Assembly: GCA_045655125.1 (NCBI GenBank)
Contig: JAZOOR010000058.1
Coordinates: 1-17,101 of the forward strand
Length of the DNA: 17,101 nucleotides
Origin: SIG578 sp045655125
GTDB taxonomy: Bacteria; Bacillota; Clostridia; Oscillospirales; Ruminococcaceae
Reading direction: 5' to 3'
The translations under genes and the position numbers were made by a program. The notes under the pieces were generated by a model. The model searched no databases. It was not told the DNA's origin and saw only the letters and a list, made by a program, of their open reading frames with translations. Each line of letters opens with the position of its first letter. Position 1 is the first letter of the stretch. This document shows positions 5,033 to 11,000 of this stretch, one piece after another.

Positions 5033-6058
5033 GTGCAGAACAAGGGTCATACAGCTTTTAAACTTGAAAATGCCGAAATAATAGGCGAGAGGGCAAGCGG
5101 CAATTTTGTTTCAGTTTCTGTCGGAGCAAATGTCAAGGCGGCTATGAAACAGCTTATAACTCAGGCGGCAGATAAACATAATGTTTCTCTGATTTTTGTG
5201 GTGGATGCACAGGGGAAGGCTGTCGGCAGTATAAAGCTTGCCGACCTTATAATCGCGCGGGAGGGCACGAGCCTTGAAAATATAGTAACCCCATTTAAGC
5301 CGCTTGTGTATTACGATGAAGCTATCGATGAGTGCATAGAGCGGCTTAAAGAGAGTACAGATGATCTTATCGCAGTTGTTAACAGAGATGGCGTTTTGAA
5401 AGGGGTGCTGACCTCTCAGGATATAACGCAGCTTGTTGACGATGAGCTAATGGAGGACTATGCAAAACTTGCAGGACTCAGCGCACAGGAAGAACTGTAC
5501 GAGCCGCTCAAAAAAAGCCTTGCAAAACGCCTTCCGTGGCTTGTGGTGCTCTTTTTTCTCGGAACGCTCGTATCTGCTACGGTGGGACTTTTTGAGGATG
5601 TTGTAAAAAATCTCAGCCTGATAGTTAATTTTCAGTCTCTTGTGCTTGCAATGGCGGGTAATGTCGGCACACAGTCGCTTGCCGTAACAATCCGAGTGCT
5701 TGTGGATGAGGGGGTAGACGGCAGACAAAAGCTTTTTCTCGTTTTAAAGGAAATGCGGATAGGGTTTTGCAATGGCGCCATTTTGGGCGCTATATCCTTT
5801 GTTTTAATAGGATTTTATCTTTCTGTGTTTATGGCTGAAAGTCGTCAGCTTTCTTTTTCGGTGTCAATGTGCACAGGGGTGGCAATGGCTTTGTCAATGC
5901 TGCTTTCGAGCATTTCTGGCACAACAATTCCGCTGATTTTTAAAAAGCTCAAAATTGACCCCGCAGTAGCCTCAGGGCCGCTTATTACAACCATAAACGA
6001 CCTCGTTGCAGTAGTGTCCTATTACGGCCTCGCCGCTATTCTGTTTTTGGGTATATAA
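5033..6058 (+). CDS. mgtE: MgtE-type Mg2+ transporter lacking the N domain
   Basis: A 341-residue protein with two CBS modules (about residues 20-80 and 85-140) and five membrane helices starting at about residue 167. MgtE signatures are MAGNVGTQSLAVTIR (about 207-221), SGTTIPLIFKKLKIDPAVAS (about 295-314) and the pore aspartate region TTINDL (Asp about 323). The family imports Mg2+ as a dimer, and the CBS domains close the pore at high Mg2+. Ordinary MgtE proteins are about 450 residues with an N-terminal superhelical domain; here only about 20 residues precede the first CBS. GTG codons exist at 5027 and 5033. AAGGAG at 5018-5023 is 3 bases from the first and 9 from the second, so 5033 is chosen. 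No M-box riboswitch was seen. Confidence 0.9.
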   Translation: MQNKGHTAFKLENAEIIGERASGNFVSVSVGANVKAAMKQLITQAADKHNVSLIFVVDAQGKAVGSIKLADLIIAREGTSLENIVTPFKPLVYYDEAIDECIERLKESTDDLIAVVNRDGVLKGVLTSQDITQLVDDELMEDYAKLAGLSAQEELYEPLKKSLAKRLPWLVVLFFLGTLVSATVGLFEDVVKNLSLIVNFQSLVLAMAGNVGTQSLAVTIRVLVDEGVDGRQKLFLVLKEMRIGFCNGAILGAISFVLIGFYLSVFMAESRQLSFSVSMCTGVAMALSMLLSSISGTTIPLIFKKLKIDPAVASGPLITTINDLVAVVSYYGLAAILFLGI

Positions 6059-6090
6059 AAACTCATCCGCAAAAAGCGGATGAGTTTTTT
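6059..6090. terminator. Bidirectional terminator between convergent genes
   Basis: ACTCATCCGC (6061-6070), loop AAAAA, GCGGATGAGT (6076-6085), flanked by As on the left and Ts on the right. It can serve the transporter gene on plus and the small gene ending at 6094 on minus. Confidence 0.9.
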
Positions 6091-6093
6091 GCT

Positions 6094-6369
6094 TTAAAGG
6101 TCTTGTAAATCGGCGGCGGTAATGTCATTTTCAAGATTATCTCTTGCAAGGTCGGTATCTATCTCGGAAAAAATCTGCGAAATGGGTCTTTCCATAGAAA
6201 ACGGAGTAGTATGATAAACCTTCTGAGTGGGAGCGTGAGTACCTGCAATAATATCATTTGCCTTTACTTTTCCGCTTCTTGCCTTGCCCTGAATTTCACT
6301 TACGGGCGGCACCTCATTGTGCGACCTTGTGTGAGTGCGGTCAGGCCTTTTCATTCCTTTTTTTGCCAT
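6094..6369 (-). CDS. Small conserved-looking hypothetical protein
   Basis: A 91-residue hydrophilic protein with a basic N-terminus (MAKKGMKRPDRTHTRSHNEV), a Pro-containing linker (PPVSEIQGKARSGKVKAND) and an acidic C-terminus (EIDTDLARDNLENDITAADL). There is no membrane segment and no Cys. On the minus strand GAGGTGAT precedes the ATG at a usual distance. I do not recognise a named family. The charge asymmetry and composition look like a real small protein rather than a shadow frame, and no competing ORF with a better ribosome site overlaps it. Confidence 0.65.
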   Translation of the reverse strand: MAKKGMKRPDRTHTRSHNEVPPVSEIQGKARSGKVKANDIIAGTHAPTQKVYHTTPFSMERPISQIFSEIDTDLARDNLENDITAADLQDL

Positions 6370-6448
6370 ATTATATCACCTCACAGTTATTATCTGCAAA
6401 TACTGGGGCAATATGTTGGAAAGGAAACGCCTAATTTTACATATATTA

Positions 6449-6477
6449 TTGCAAAAAGTTTCTATTTCTGATAAAAT
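6449..6477 (+). promoter_or_regulatory. Promoter of the small membrane protein gene
   Basis: TTGCAA (6449-6454) and TAAAAT (6472-6477) with a 17-base spacer, 29 bases before the ATG at 6507. Confidence 0.6.
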
Positions 6478-6506
6478 ATAGTATAAATTAAAATCGGAGG
6501 TAACTT

Positions 6507-6848
6507 ATGTCCCAAATTTTGGAACAAATTAAACACACCGTTGATGTAACTATTCCTGATAAGGAGGAGCTGACACACGGTCATCATCCAAAACTTGCAT
6601 ACTTAATGCTGATTTTGCGAAACCTTTTAGTATCCTCTGCAGTTGTGCTTTTTTTACTGTCTTTCTTTTTGCACAGCGCCACTCACACCCTTAAAGCAGT
6701 GGCTTACTTTTGCGGAGCGGGTGCATATGCATTTGAGTGCCTCTTGCTTACCGACCTTTTCAGAACAAAGGTTCCGCATCAGGAAATGTTTATGATTTAC
6801 TGCTTCGGTCCGCTCTACCTGCTCTTAGGAGTAAGCTACATATTATAA
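6507..6848 (+). CDS. Small three-helix membrane protein, unknown function
   Basis: A 113-residue protein. A soluble N-terminus (MSQILEQIKHTVDVTIPDKE) ends in a His-containing stretch THGHHP, then three hydrophobic segments follow at about residues 30-55, 60-83 and 92-113. GGAGG at 6496-6500 is six bases from the ATG, and a promoter at 6449 and a strong terminator at 6870 bracket the gene, so it is a monocistronic unit. No family was recognised. The HGHH stretch might bind metal, but that is speculation. Confidence 0.7.
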   Translation: MSQILEQIKHTVDVTIPDKEELTHGHHPKLAYLMLILRNLLVSSAVVLFLLSFFLHSATHTLKAVAYFCGAGAYAFECLLLTDLFRTKVPHQEMFMIYCFGPLYLLLGVSYIL

Positions 6849-6869
6849 ATACAGAAAATGAATTAAAAA

Positions 6870-6892
6870 CCGCCGAACTCGGCGGCTTTTTT
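6870..6892 (+). terminator. Terminator of the small membrane protein gene
   Basis: CCGCCG (6870-6875), loop AACT, CGGCGG (6880-6885), then C and a run of six Ts. It sits just beyond the convergent gene ending at 6895. Confidence 0.9.
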
Positions 6893-6894
6893 AT

Positions 6895-7083
6895 TTATTT
6901 TACTTCACAATTTTCAATTCCAAATTCAAGAAGGAGATTTATAATTTCGTTCCTAGAGCGGTTTGTATTATGTGAGAGTTTTTCCAGTGCCTCTATGGTT
7001 TCTTGTTTTATTCTAACAGAAAATGTACGATAACCATCGTCACCTTTTAATCCTTTTTTGTTTATAATTAGTTTGTTTTTCAT
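6895..7083 (-). CDS. Ribbon-helix-helix (Arc/CopG-like) DNA-binding protein
   Basis: A 62-residue protein whose second half fits the ribbon-helix-helix fold: a beta strand RTFSVRIKQE, helix A TIEALEKLSHN, the turn TNRSRNE and helix B IINLLLEFGIENCEVK. Such proteins bind DNA as dimers and usually regulate neighbouring or own promoters. The ATG at 7083 is preferred over the GTG at 7092 because GAGGTGA lies at 7089-7095, five bases upstream of it. The gene is divergent from the frameshifted lipoprotein gene, and a 15-bp palindrome (7132-7146) overlies that gene's -10 box, making this protein the natural candidate to bind there. Target and function are inferred. Confidence 0.75.
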   Translation of the reverse strand: MKNKLIINKKGLKGDDGYRTFSVRIKQETIEALEKLSHNTNRSRNEIINLLLEFGIENCEVK

Positions 7084-7109
7084 ATCACTCACCTCACCAT
7101 TATTATGGC

Positions 7110-7146
7110 TTGACTTTTGTTAGAAATATATGTTATAATTTATAAC
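7110..7146 (+). promoter_or_regulatory. Promoter with overlapping palindromic operator candidate
   Basis: TTGACT (7110-7115) and a perfect TATAAT (7134-7139) are separated by 18 bases. The perfect palindrome GTTATAA-T-TTATAAC (7132-7146) covers the -10. The ribbon-helix-helix gene starts 27 bases to the left in the opposite direction. A repressor bound to the palindrome would block this promoter. Confidence 0.65.
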
Positions 7147-7170
7147 ACAAAATATGTAAGGGATTAAAAT

Positions 7171-7487
7171 ATGTTTAGAGGATTTTTGAAAAAACTATAT
7201 CAGCGGCTTTGGTTTTTATAATTTTAACAATATTTTTCGGATGTAGGGAAAATGCCACAAATTCAACAAGCCAAGCTATAAAAACCTATTCGTCAAAAGC
7301 GGAGCAGCAAAGCAATGATTACAATTCCAAAACTCAGGATTATAAAAGCAAGACTGTCTACATAACACCAACGGGCAAGAGGTACCATTACAGCTCTACC
7401 TGCGGCGGAAAAAACTCCAAACAAGCAGACTTAGAGGATGCAATAAATATTTATCTGCTAACCCCTTGTAAAAAATGTGTAAGATAG
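7171..7487 (+). pseudogene. Lipoprotein with C-terminal HxxxxC...CxxC domain, broken by a one-base frameshift in an A run
   Basis: ATG at 7171 has AAGGGA seven bases upstream and reads MFRGFLKK, then leaves frame and meets a stop at 7218-7220. One extra A in the A6 run at 7189-7194 restores a continuous frame: MFRGFLKK, then TISAALVFIILTIFFGC, a textbook lipoprotein signal with Cys after the FFG box. The rest is a Ser/Gln/Lys-rich linker and a terminal module VYITPTGKRYHYSSTC ... LTPCKKCVR, a His/Cys pattern common at the ends of secreted clostridial proteins and probably Zn-binding. The repaired protein would be about 105 residues. The break could be a true mutation, phase variation, transcriptional slippage, or a sequencing error. 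Without the repair only an unsupported TTG start at 7209 is available. Confidence 0.65.
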
Positions 7488-7492
7488 ACTAA

Positions 7493-7521
7493 AAAGCCCC
7501 GATGAAAAACATCGGGGCTTT
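7493..7521. terminator. Bidirectional terminator between convergent genes
   Basis: AAAGCCCCGATG (7493-7504), loop AAAAA, CATCGGGGCTTT (7510-7521). The T-run is short on plus and five Ts on minus, so it serves the kinase-like gene at least as well as the lipoprotein gene. Confidence 0.85.
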
Positions 7522-7547
7522 AAATATAAGATAAAAAAATTTATTGG

Positions 7548-8690
7548 TTAAAGAGCAGGGTAGTAGCAAACCTCACTTAACTGAATAAGCGTCTGAGAAA
7601 ACTTGCGCTCGGGGCTGAAATCAGGCGGAGAGCTTAAGAAATCTGTGCCGCCACAGGTAGCATCACTACTATCTATAGGAATAGAGAAGGTAACTGTTGT
7701 GCCCTCTCCCTCAACGCTCTGAATGGAAAACAGACCTGAGTGAGCCGCAATATACCTTTTAGCAATATTAAGCCCTACGCCAAAGCCTGCCTCAAATTTT
7801 CCACCGTGTGAATAGGAGAAATAAGGAGTGCCGACAAGATGCAAAATGTTTTTAGGAATTCCCGCGCCCTTGTCACAAATGCTGACAACTGCATTTTTTC
7901 CGTCACTTTTAAGCGAAACACTTACCTCGTTGCCGTCACGGGTGTATTTTAGTGAGTTGAGCAGGATATTTACTATCGCAAATTCCATTCTTTCTAAATC
8001 GAGCTTAACAGGAATAACCTCATCGGGACAAGAGAAGTGAATGGGAATAAGGTTTTTGTTATCTAAATGCACTACTGTCAAAATCAGCTTTTTAAGATAC
8101 TGTGAGAAATCAACAAGACGGAAATTTGCAAAGTCATTCTGAGCCGAAAGCCGCATGATTTTTGCAAGATTATCCGAAACCCGCAGAAGCTGATAGCAGT
8201 TTTGATTTATGCTGTTTATATACTCGCAAACCCTGTGCGATTTGTCCAGTTCACTAAGCTGCGATAATGCATATATAGATGTAAACATTACGCTTATTCT
8301 GTCTCTAAGCTCGCGGTTTATCGCCATCTGACACTCGTTATCATCAGCCGAGAAGAAGGGGTTTTGTGAAAGAGGCATATCGGGATGAATAATAGCGGCG
8401 GCTCCGATAAGCTCATCACTCTCGGATTCAGAAAATAGCGCGGTAAGAGTAAAGCGCAGGCTCACCATATCAGGCAGGTCATAAACAAACTCATATGCTT
8501 TCTCTGTCTTAAGATGATTTAATACATTATCCTTGTCCATACTCTTAAAGAGATTTAAAGGCTCGCAACCGTTTATTTGGGAAAGAGCGCTGTTGGAATA
8601 AATGGTCGCAAGTGTGCTATCAAGGAGTGCAAAGGGGATAGGAGAGTGCTCAAAAGCTTTTTTTAGCTTGTCAAACTGTATGTCCTGCAT
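7548..8690 (-). CDS. PAS sensor-histidine-kinase-like protein lacking the usual phospho-acceptor His
   Basis: A 380-residue soluble protein. A PAS-like domain spans about residues 10-105 (EHSPIPFALLDSTLATIYSN). A DHp-like helical region follows at 120-185, then a well-formed HATPase domain at about 225-340: N box VNILLNSLKYT, G1 DKGAGIP, G2 GFGVGLNIAKRY, G3 GEGTTVTF. In ordinary kinases the DHp helix carries HELRTPL; the aligned segment here is RELRDRIS at 126-133, with Arg where His belongs. No membrane segment or receiver domain, and no response-regulator gene adjacent. The ATG at 8690 is chosen because GGAGAGGAAGG lies just upstream; the more distal ATG at 8759 falls upstream of the promoter's -35. 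It may bind ATP without phosphotransfer or use another residue. Confidence 0.8.
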   Translation of the reverse strand: MQDIQFDKLKKAFEHSPIPFALLDSTLATIYSNSALSQINGCEPLNLFKSMDKDNVLNHLKTEKAYEFVYDLPDMVSLRFTLTALFSESESDELIGAAAIIHPDMPLSQNPFFSADDNECQMAINRELRDRISVMFTSIYALSQLSELDKSHRVCEYINSINQNCYQLLRVSDNLAKIMRLSAQNDFANFRLVDFSQYLKKLILTVVHLDNKNLIPIHFSCPDEVIPVKLDLERMEFAIVNILLNSLKYTRDGNEVSVSLKSDGKNAVVSICDKGAGIPKNILHLVGTPYFSYSHGGKFEAGFGVGLNIAKRYIAAHSGLFSIQSVEGEGTTVTFSIPIDSSDATCGGTDFLSSPPDFSPERKFSQTLIQLSEVCYYPAL

Positions 8691-8723
8691 AAAACCTTCC
8701 TCTCCAAAATTACTTTTAATAGA

Positions 8724-8752
8724 ATTATATATCATTTTTCGACAATTTTCAA
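8724..8752 (-). promoter_or_regulatory. Promoter of the kinase-like gene
   Basis: On minus, TTGAAA (8752-8747) and a perfect TATAAT (8729-8724) with a 17-base spacer, 34 bases upstream of the ATG at 8690. Confidence 0.75.
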
Positions 8753-8861
8753 CCATCAATAAAAAATAATGTAGAAAATTGATAGATTTTTAACAAAAAA
8801 ACTGTCATTTTTATCAATGCTCACAATTTTTTGAAATATGAGAATTTTTTTTAAAAAAATA

Positions 8862-8890
8862 TTGTATATTTGCAAGGTTTGTTATAAAAT
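8862..8890 (+). promoter_or_regulatory. Promoter of gap
   Basis: TTGTAT (8862-8867) and TAAAAT (8885-8890) with a 17-base spacer. It follows a very AT-rich stretch (8761-8860) with A and T tracts, of the kind that often works as an UP element. No gene was seen between 8753 and 8924. Confidence 0.6.
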
Positions 8891-8924
8891 AGTAAATGCC
8901 AAAATATTTAGGAGGTAAATTAAT

Positions 8925-9962
8925 ATGTCAGTTAAAGTTGCTATTAACGGTTTCGGACGTATCGGACGTCTCGCATTCAGACAGATGTTTGGCGCAGAGG
9001 GATATGAGGTTGTTGCTATCAACGATCTTACCAAGCCTTCAATGCTCGCACATCTCTTAAAGTATGACACCGCACAGGGCGGTTACTGCGGCAAGCTTGG
9101 TGAGAATCTTCACACCGTAGCTGCTGACGATGAGGCAGGCACCATCACTGTTGACGGTAAAACTCTCAAAATCTACGCAGAGAAAGACGCTAAGGATCTT
9201 CCTTGGGGCGAAATCGGCGTTGATGTTGTTTTAGAGTGCACAGGTTTCTACTGTTCTAAAGAAAAGAGCCAGGCTCACATTGATGCAGGCGCAAAGAAGG
9301 TTGTTATTTCTGCTCCCGCAGGCAATGACCTTAAAACCATCGTTTTCAGTGTTAATGAGGACACCCTCACCGCTGACGATGCTATCATTTCTGCTGCTTC
9401 CTGCACCACCAACTGCTTAGCTCCTATGGCTAAGGCTCTTAATGACTACGCTGCTATCCAGAGCGGAATTATGTCCACCATTCACGCTTATACCGGCGAC
9501 CAGATGATTCTTGACGGTCCTCACAGAAAGGGAGACCTGCGAAGAGCAAGAGCTGGCGCTGCAAACATCGTTCCTAACAGCACCGGCGCTGCAAAGGCTA
9601 TCGGTCTTGTTATCCCCGAACTCAACGGCAAGCTCATTGGCTCTGCACAGAGAGTTCCTGTTCCCACAGGCTCCACCACCATCCTTACCGCTGTTGTAAA
9701 GGGTGCTAATGTAACTAAAGAGGGAATCAACGCTGCTATGAAGGCTGCTGCTTCCGAGTCCTTTGGCTACAATGAGGATCCCATCGTTTCTTCCGATGTT
9801 ATCGGTATGAAATACGGCTCCCTCTTTGATGCAACTCAGACAATGGTTGCACAGATCGCTGAGGATCTCTTCGAGGTTCAGGTTGTTTCTTGGTATGACA
9901 ACGAGAACTCCTACACCAGCCAGATGGTCAGAACTATCAAATACTTCGCAGAGCTCAACTAA
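8925..9962 (+). CDS. gap: Glyceraldehyde-3-phosphate dehydrogenase
   Basis: A 345-residue type I GAPDH, which oxidises and phosphorylates glyceraldehyde-3-phosphate to 1,3-bisphosphoglycerate with NAD+ in cytoplasmic glycolysis. The N-terminal Rossmann motif INGFGRIGRLAFRQ is at 7-20, and AINDL with Asp34 predicts NAD preference. The catalytic Cys is C160 in SAASCTTNCLAP and the catalytic His is H187 in STIHAYTGDQ. RRARAGAANIVPNSTGAAKA and the C-terminal SWYDNENSYTSQMVR complete the family pattern. Length is normal. AGGAGG at 8910-8915 precedes the ATG. Codon use is strongly biased to a few codons, as expected of a highly expressed gene. It is monocistronic here, without pgk or tpi beside it. 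Confidence 0.98.
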   Translation: MSVKVAINGFGRIGRLAFRQMFGAEGYEVVAINDLTKPSMLAHLLKYDTAQGGYCGKLGENLHTVAADDEAGTITVDGKTLKIYAEKDAKDLPWGEIGVDVVLECTGFYCSKEKSQAHIDAGAKKVVISAPAGNDLKTIVFSVNEDTLTADDAIISAASCTTNCLAPMAKALNDYAAIQSGIMSTIHAYTGDQMILDGPHRKGDLRRARAGAANIVPNSTGAAKAIGLVIPELNGKLIGSAQRVPVPTGSTTILTAVVKGANVTKEGINAAMKAAASESFGYNEDPIVSSDVIGMKYGSLFDATQTMVAQIAEDLFEVQVVSWYDNENSYTSQMVRTIKYFAELN

Positions 9963-9980
9963 TTTCTGCAAATTAAAATT

Positions 9981-10014
9981 AAAAGGACTTGGAGATTTTC
10001 TCCAAGTCCTTTTT
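9981..10014 (+). terminator. Terminator of gap
   Basis: AAAAGGACTTGGAGA (9981-9995), loop TTT, TCTCCAAGTCCTTTT (9999-10013) with further T. A perfect 15-bp hairpin including the A/T flanks. Confidence 0.95.
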
Positions 10015-10038
10015 AGTTTGCAATTTTTAAGTCACATA

Positions 10039-10065
10039 GTAGGGACCGGCGCCCTCGACATCCCG
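10039..10065 (+). repeat. REP-like repeat copy A (diverged)
   Basis: Begins GTAGGGACCGGCG like the others, but the 3' half differs (CCCTCGACATCCCG), leaving only a short GGGA/TCCC pairing. It is outside the transposase gene, on its downstream side. Confidence 0.7.
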
Positions 10066-10095
10066 TTTTTTGCAAGTGATGTAAACCATTTAATT

Positions 10096-10122
10096 GTAGG
10101 GACCGGCGTCCCCGACGGTCCA
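10096..10122 (+). repeat. REP-like repeat copy B
   Basis: A 27-base unit with GTAG at the foot followed by a hairpin, GGACCG and CGGTCC being the arms. It lies 14 bases beyond the stop codon of the RAYT gene. Confidence 0.85.
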
Positions 10123-10135
10123 TAGTACAATATTT

Positions 10136-10633
10136 TTACATGTAAAAACAGTCTTCGCTCCATTTATTCGGGTTTGTGTCAATATAGTTCCAAATTTTGA
10201 GATAGTCAGCTTCGTCACGAATAATGTGGTCGTATGACCTGTATTGCCAGATATTTTCCCCGATTTCCTTGTTGCAGAATCTTTTAAATGTTGAAACAAG
10301 CTGTGCAATATAGGAATTTGTAGGGACCGGCGTCTCCGACGATCCATTTGTTTCAGGAATATTTATCAGAAAATGTATATGATTTGGCATAATAACATAT
10401 TTTTCAATCTTTATATGAGAATAAAAGTCTTTCATTTCTTCAATATGGCTTTTTGCAATCTCGCCGAATTTGAACATTACGATTTTTGGACCGTCGAGGA
10501 CGCCGGTCCCTACAATATCACATAATATCTTTTGTTTGTTTTTGGTACAAACAGTTATAAAATAATGTCCTGGTGTGTTGTAGTTATAATTTTTAAGGCG
10601 CACCGTTTTGCGATTGTAAATTTCCATTTCCAT
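10136..10633 (-). CDS. REP-associated tyrosine transposase (RAYT, Y1/IS200-like)
   Basis: A 165-residue protein of the Y1 transposase (RAYT) family, single-strand nucleases that process REP hairpins. It has TPGHYFITVCTKN near the N-terminus, the HUH pair in YVIMPNHIHFLI (H85, H87), and the C-terminal family block DHIIRDEADYLKIWNYIDTNPNKW. Two 27-base repeats (10487-10513 and 10320-10346) lie inside it and are read in frame as nine-residue inserts, VGTGVLDGP (about 41-49) and the region NGSSETPVPTN. Where many relatives have a Tyr in the helix after the HUH motif, this one has Phe in VSTFKRF (116), so its nuclease activity is uncertain. The start is ambiguous: ATGs at 10633, 10627 and 10675, none with a strong ribosome site. 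No operon partner was seen. Confidence 0.85.
   Translation of the reverse strand: MEMEIYNRKTVRLKNYNYNTPGHYFITVCTKNKQKILCDIVGTGVLDGPKIVMFKFGEIAKSHIEEMKDFYSHIKIEKYVIMPNHIHFLINIPETNGSSETPVPTNSYIAQLVSTFKRFCNKEIGENIWQYRSYDHIIRDEADYLKIWNYIDTNPNKWSEDCFYM
10320..10346 (+). repeat. REP-like repeat copy C, inside the transposase gene
   Basis: GTAGGGACCGGCGTCTCCGA then CGATCCA. Compared with copy B it differs at two positions. On the minus coding strand it is read in frame as SSETPVPT. Confidence 0.85.
10487..10513 (-). repeat. REP-like repeat copy D, inside the transposase gene, opposite orientation
   Basis: On minus it reads GTAGGGACCGGCGTCCTCGA then CGGTCCA, one base different from copy B. The arms GGACCG/CGGTCC pair around a 10-base centre. 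It is read in frame as VGTGVLDGP. Confidence 0.85.
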
Positions 10634-10673
10634 CACCGAAAACATTTTAACACAATTTATCCTACCACGCAAC

Positions 10674-10705
10674 AAAAATGGGGCGGCACCGCCGCCCCAT
10701 TTTTT
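10674..10705. terminator. Bidirectional terminator between the small-gene operon and the transposase
   Basis: TGGGGCGGC (10679-10687), loop ACC, GCCGCCCCA (10691-10699), with A5 to the left and T6 to the right. On minus it ends the operon whose last stop codon is at 10704-10706. Confidence 0.92.
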
Positions 10706-11000
10706 AATGTTTAGTACATTTTAATTTGATTCGATTATAGATTATAATCACTGTATCTATAAGCATAAAACATGCTATCAGCATTAATATAACGATTAAA
10801 TTATTATTTTTATATGCGTTTAGGAAATCAAGCTGTAAAATACAATCAATCGCATGTCGCATACCACAAAGAAAACAGGAATAGTCTTTTCTGTCGCAAA
10901 GATATTTAAAGGGTAATGTGCACTGTAATATCCCTGTTAGTTGAAAAACGGCATATATAGTAATTCTTAAATTTTGAAACTCTTTTTTATCAATTATCAT
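10704..11000 (-). CDS. DUF2752-family small membrane protein
   Basis: A 98-residue protein with two hydrophobic segments (residues about 11-28 and 70-87) and the motif SCFLCGMRHAIDCILQLDFL near residue 45, which matches the CPxCGxTRA pattern of DUF2752. Function is unknown; the paired Cys suggest metal or redox chemistry at the membrane. The ATG at 11000 overlaps the upstream gene's TGA by 11 bases, indicating translational coupling. Alternative TTG/GTG starts at 11033 and 11030 would lengthen it and the overlap but lack a ribosome site. It is the last gene of a three-gene operon behind structured RNA copy 2. Confidence 0.75.
   Translation of the reverse strand: MIIDKKEFQNLRITIYAVFQLTGILQCTLPFKYLCDRKDYSCFLCGMRHAIDCILQLDFLNAYKNNNLIVILMLIACFMLIDTVIIIYNRIKLKCTKH

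Noticed and set aside
6094..6471. 86-codon plus-strand open frame at 6211-6471
   Set aside because: It overlaps the minus-strand gene 6094-6369, has no ribosome site, and runs through the promoter of the next gene.
9417..9971. Long open frame (184 codons) antisense to gap
   Set aside because: It is a shadow of the strongly codon-biased gap gene. It has no promoter or ribosome site and its translation resembles no protein family.
10030..10130. Complete insertion sequence around the RAYT gene with terminal inverted repeats
   Set aside because: No matching ends or target duplication were seen; RAYT genes are normally single-copy and not mobile as IS elements.
10039..10513. CRISPR array
   Set aside because: The four 27-base repeats are unevenly spaced (30 to 200 bases), occur in both orientations, and two lie inside a coding gene. 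There are no cas genes.
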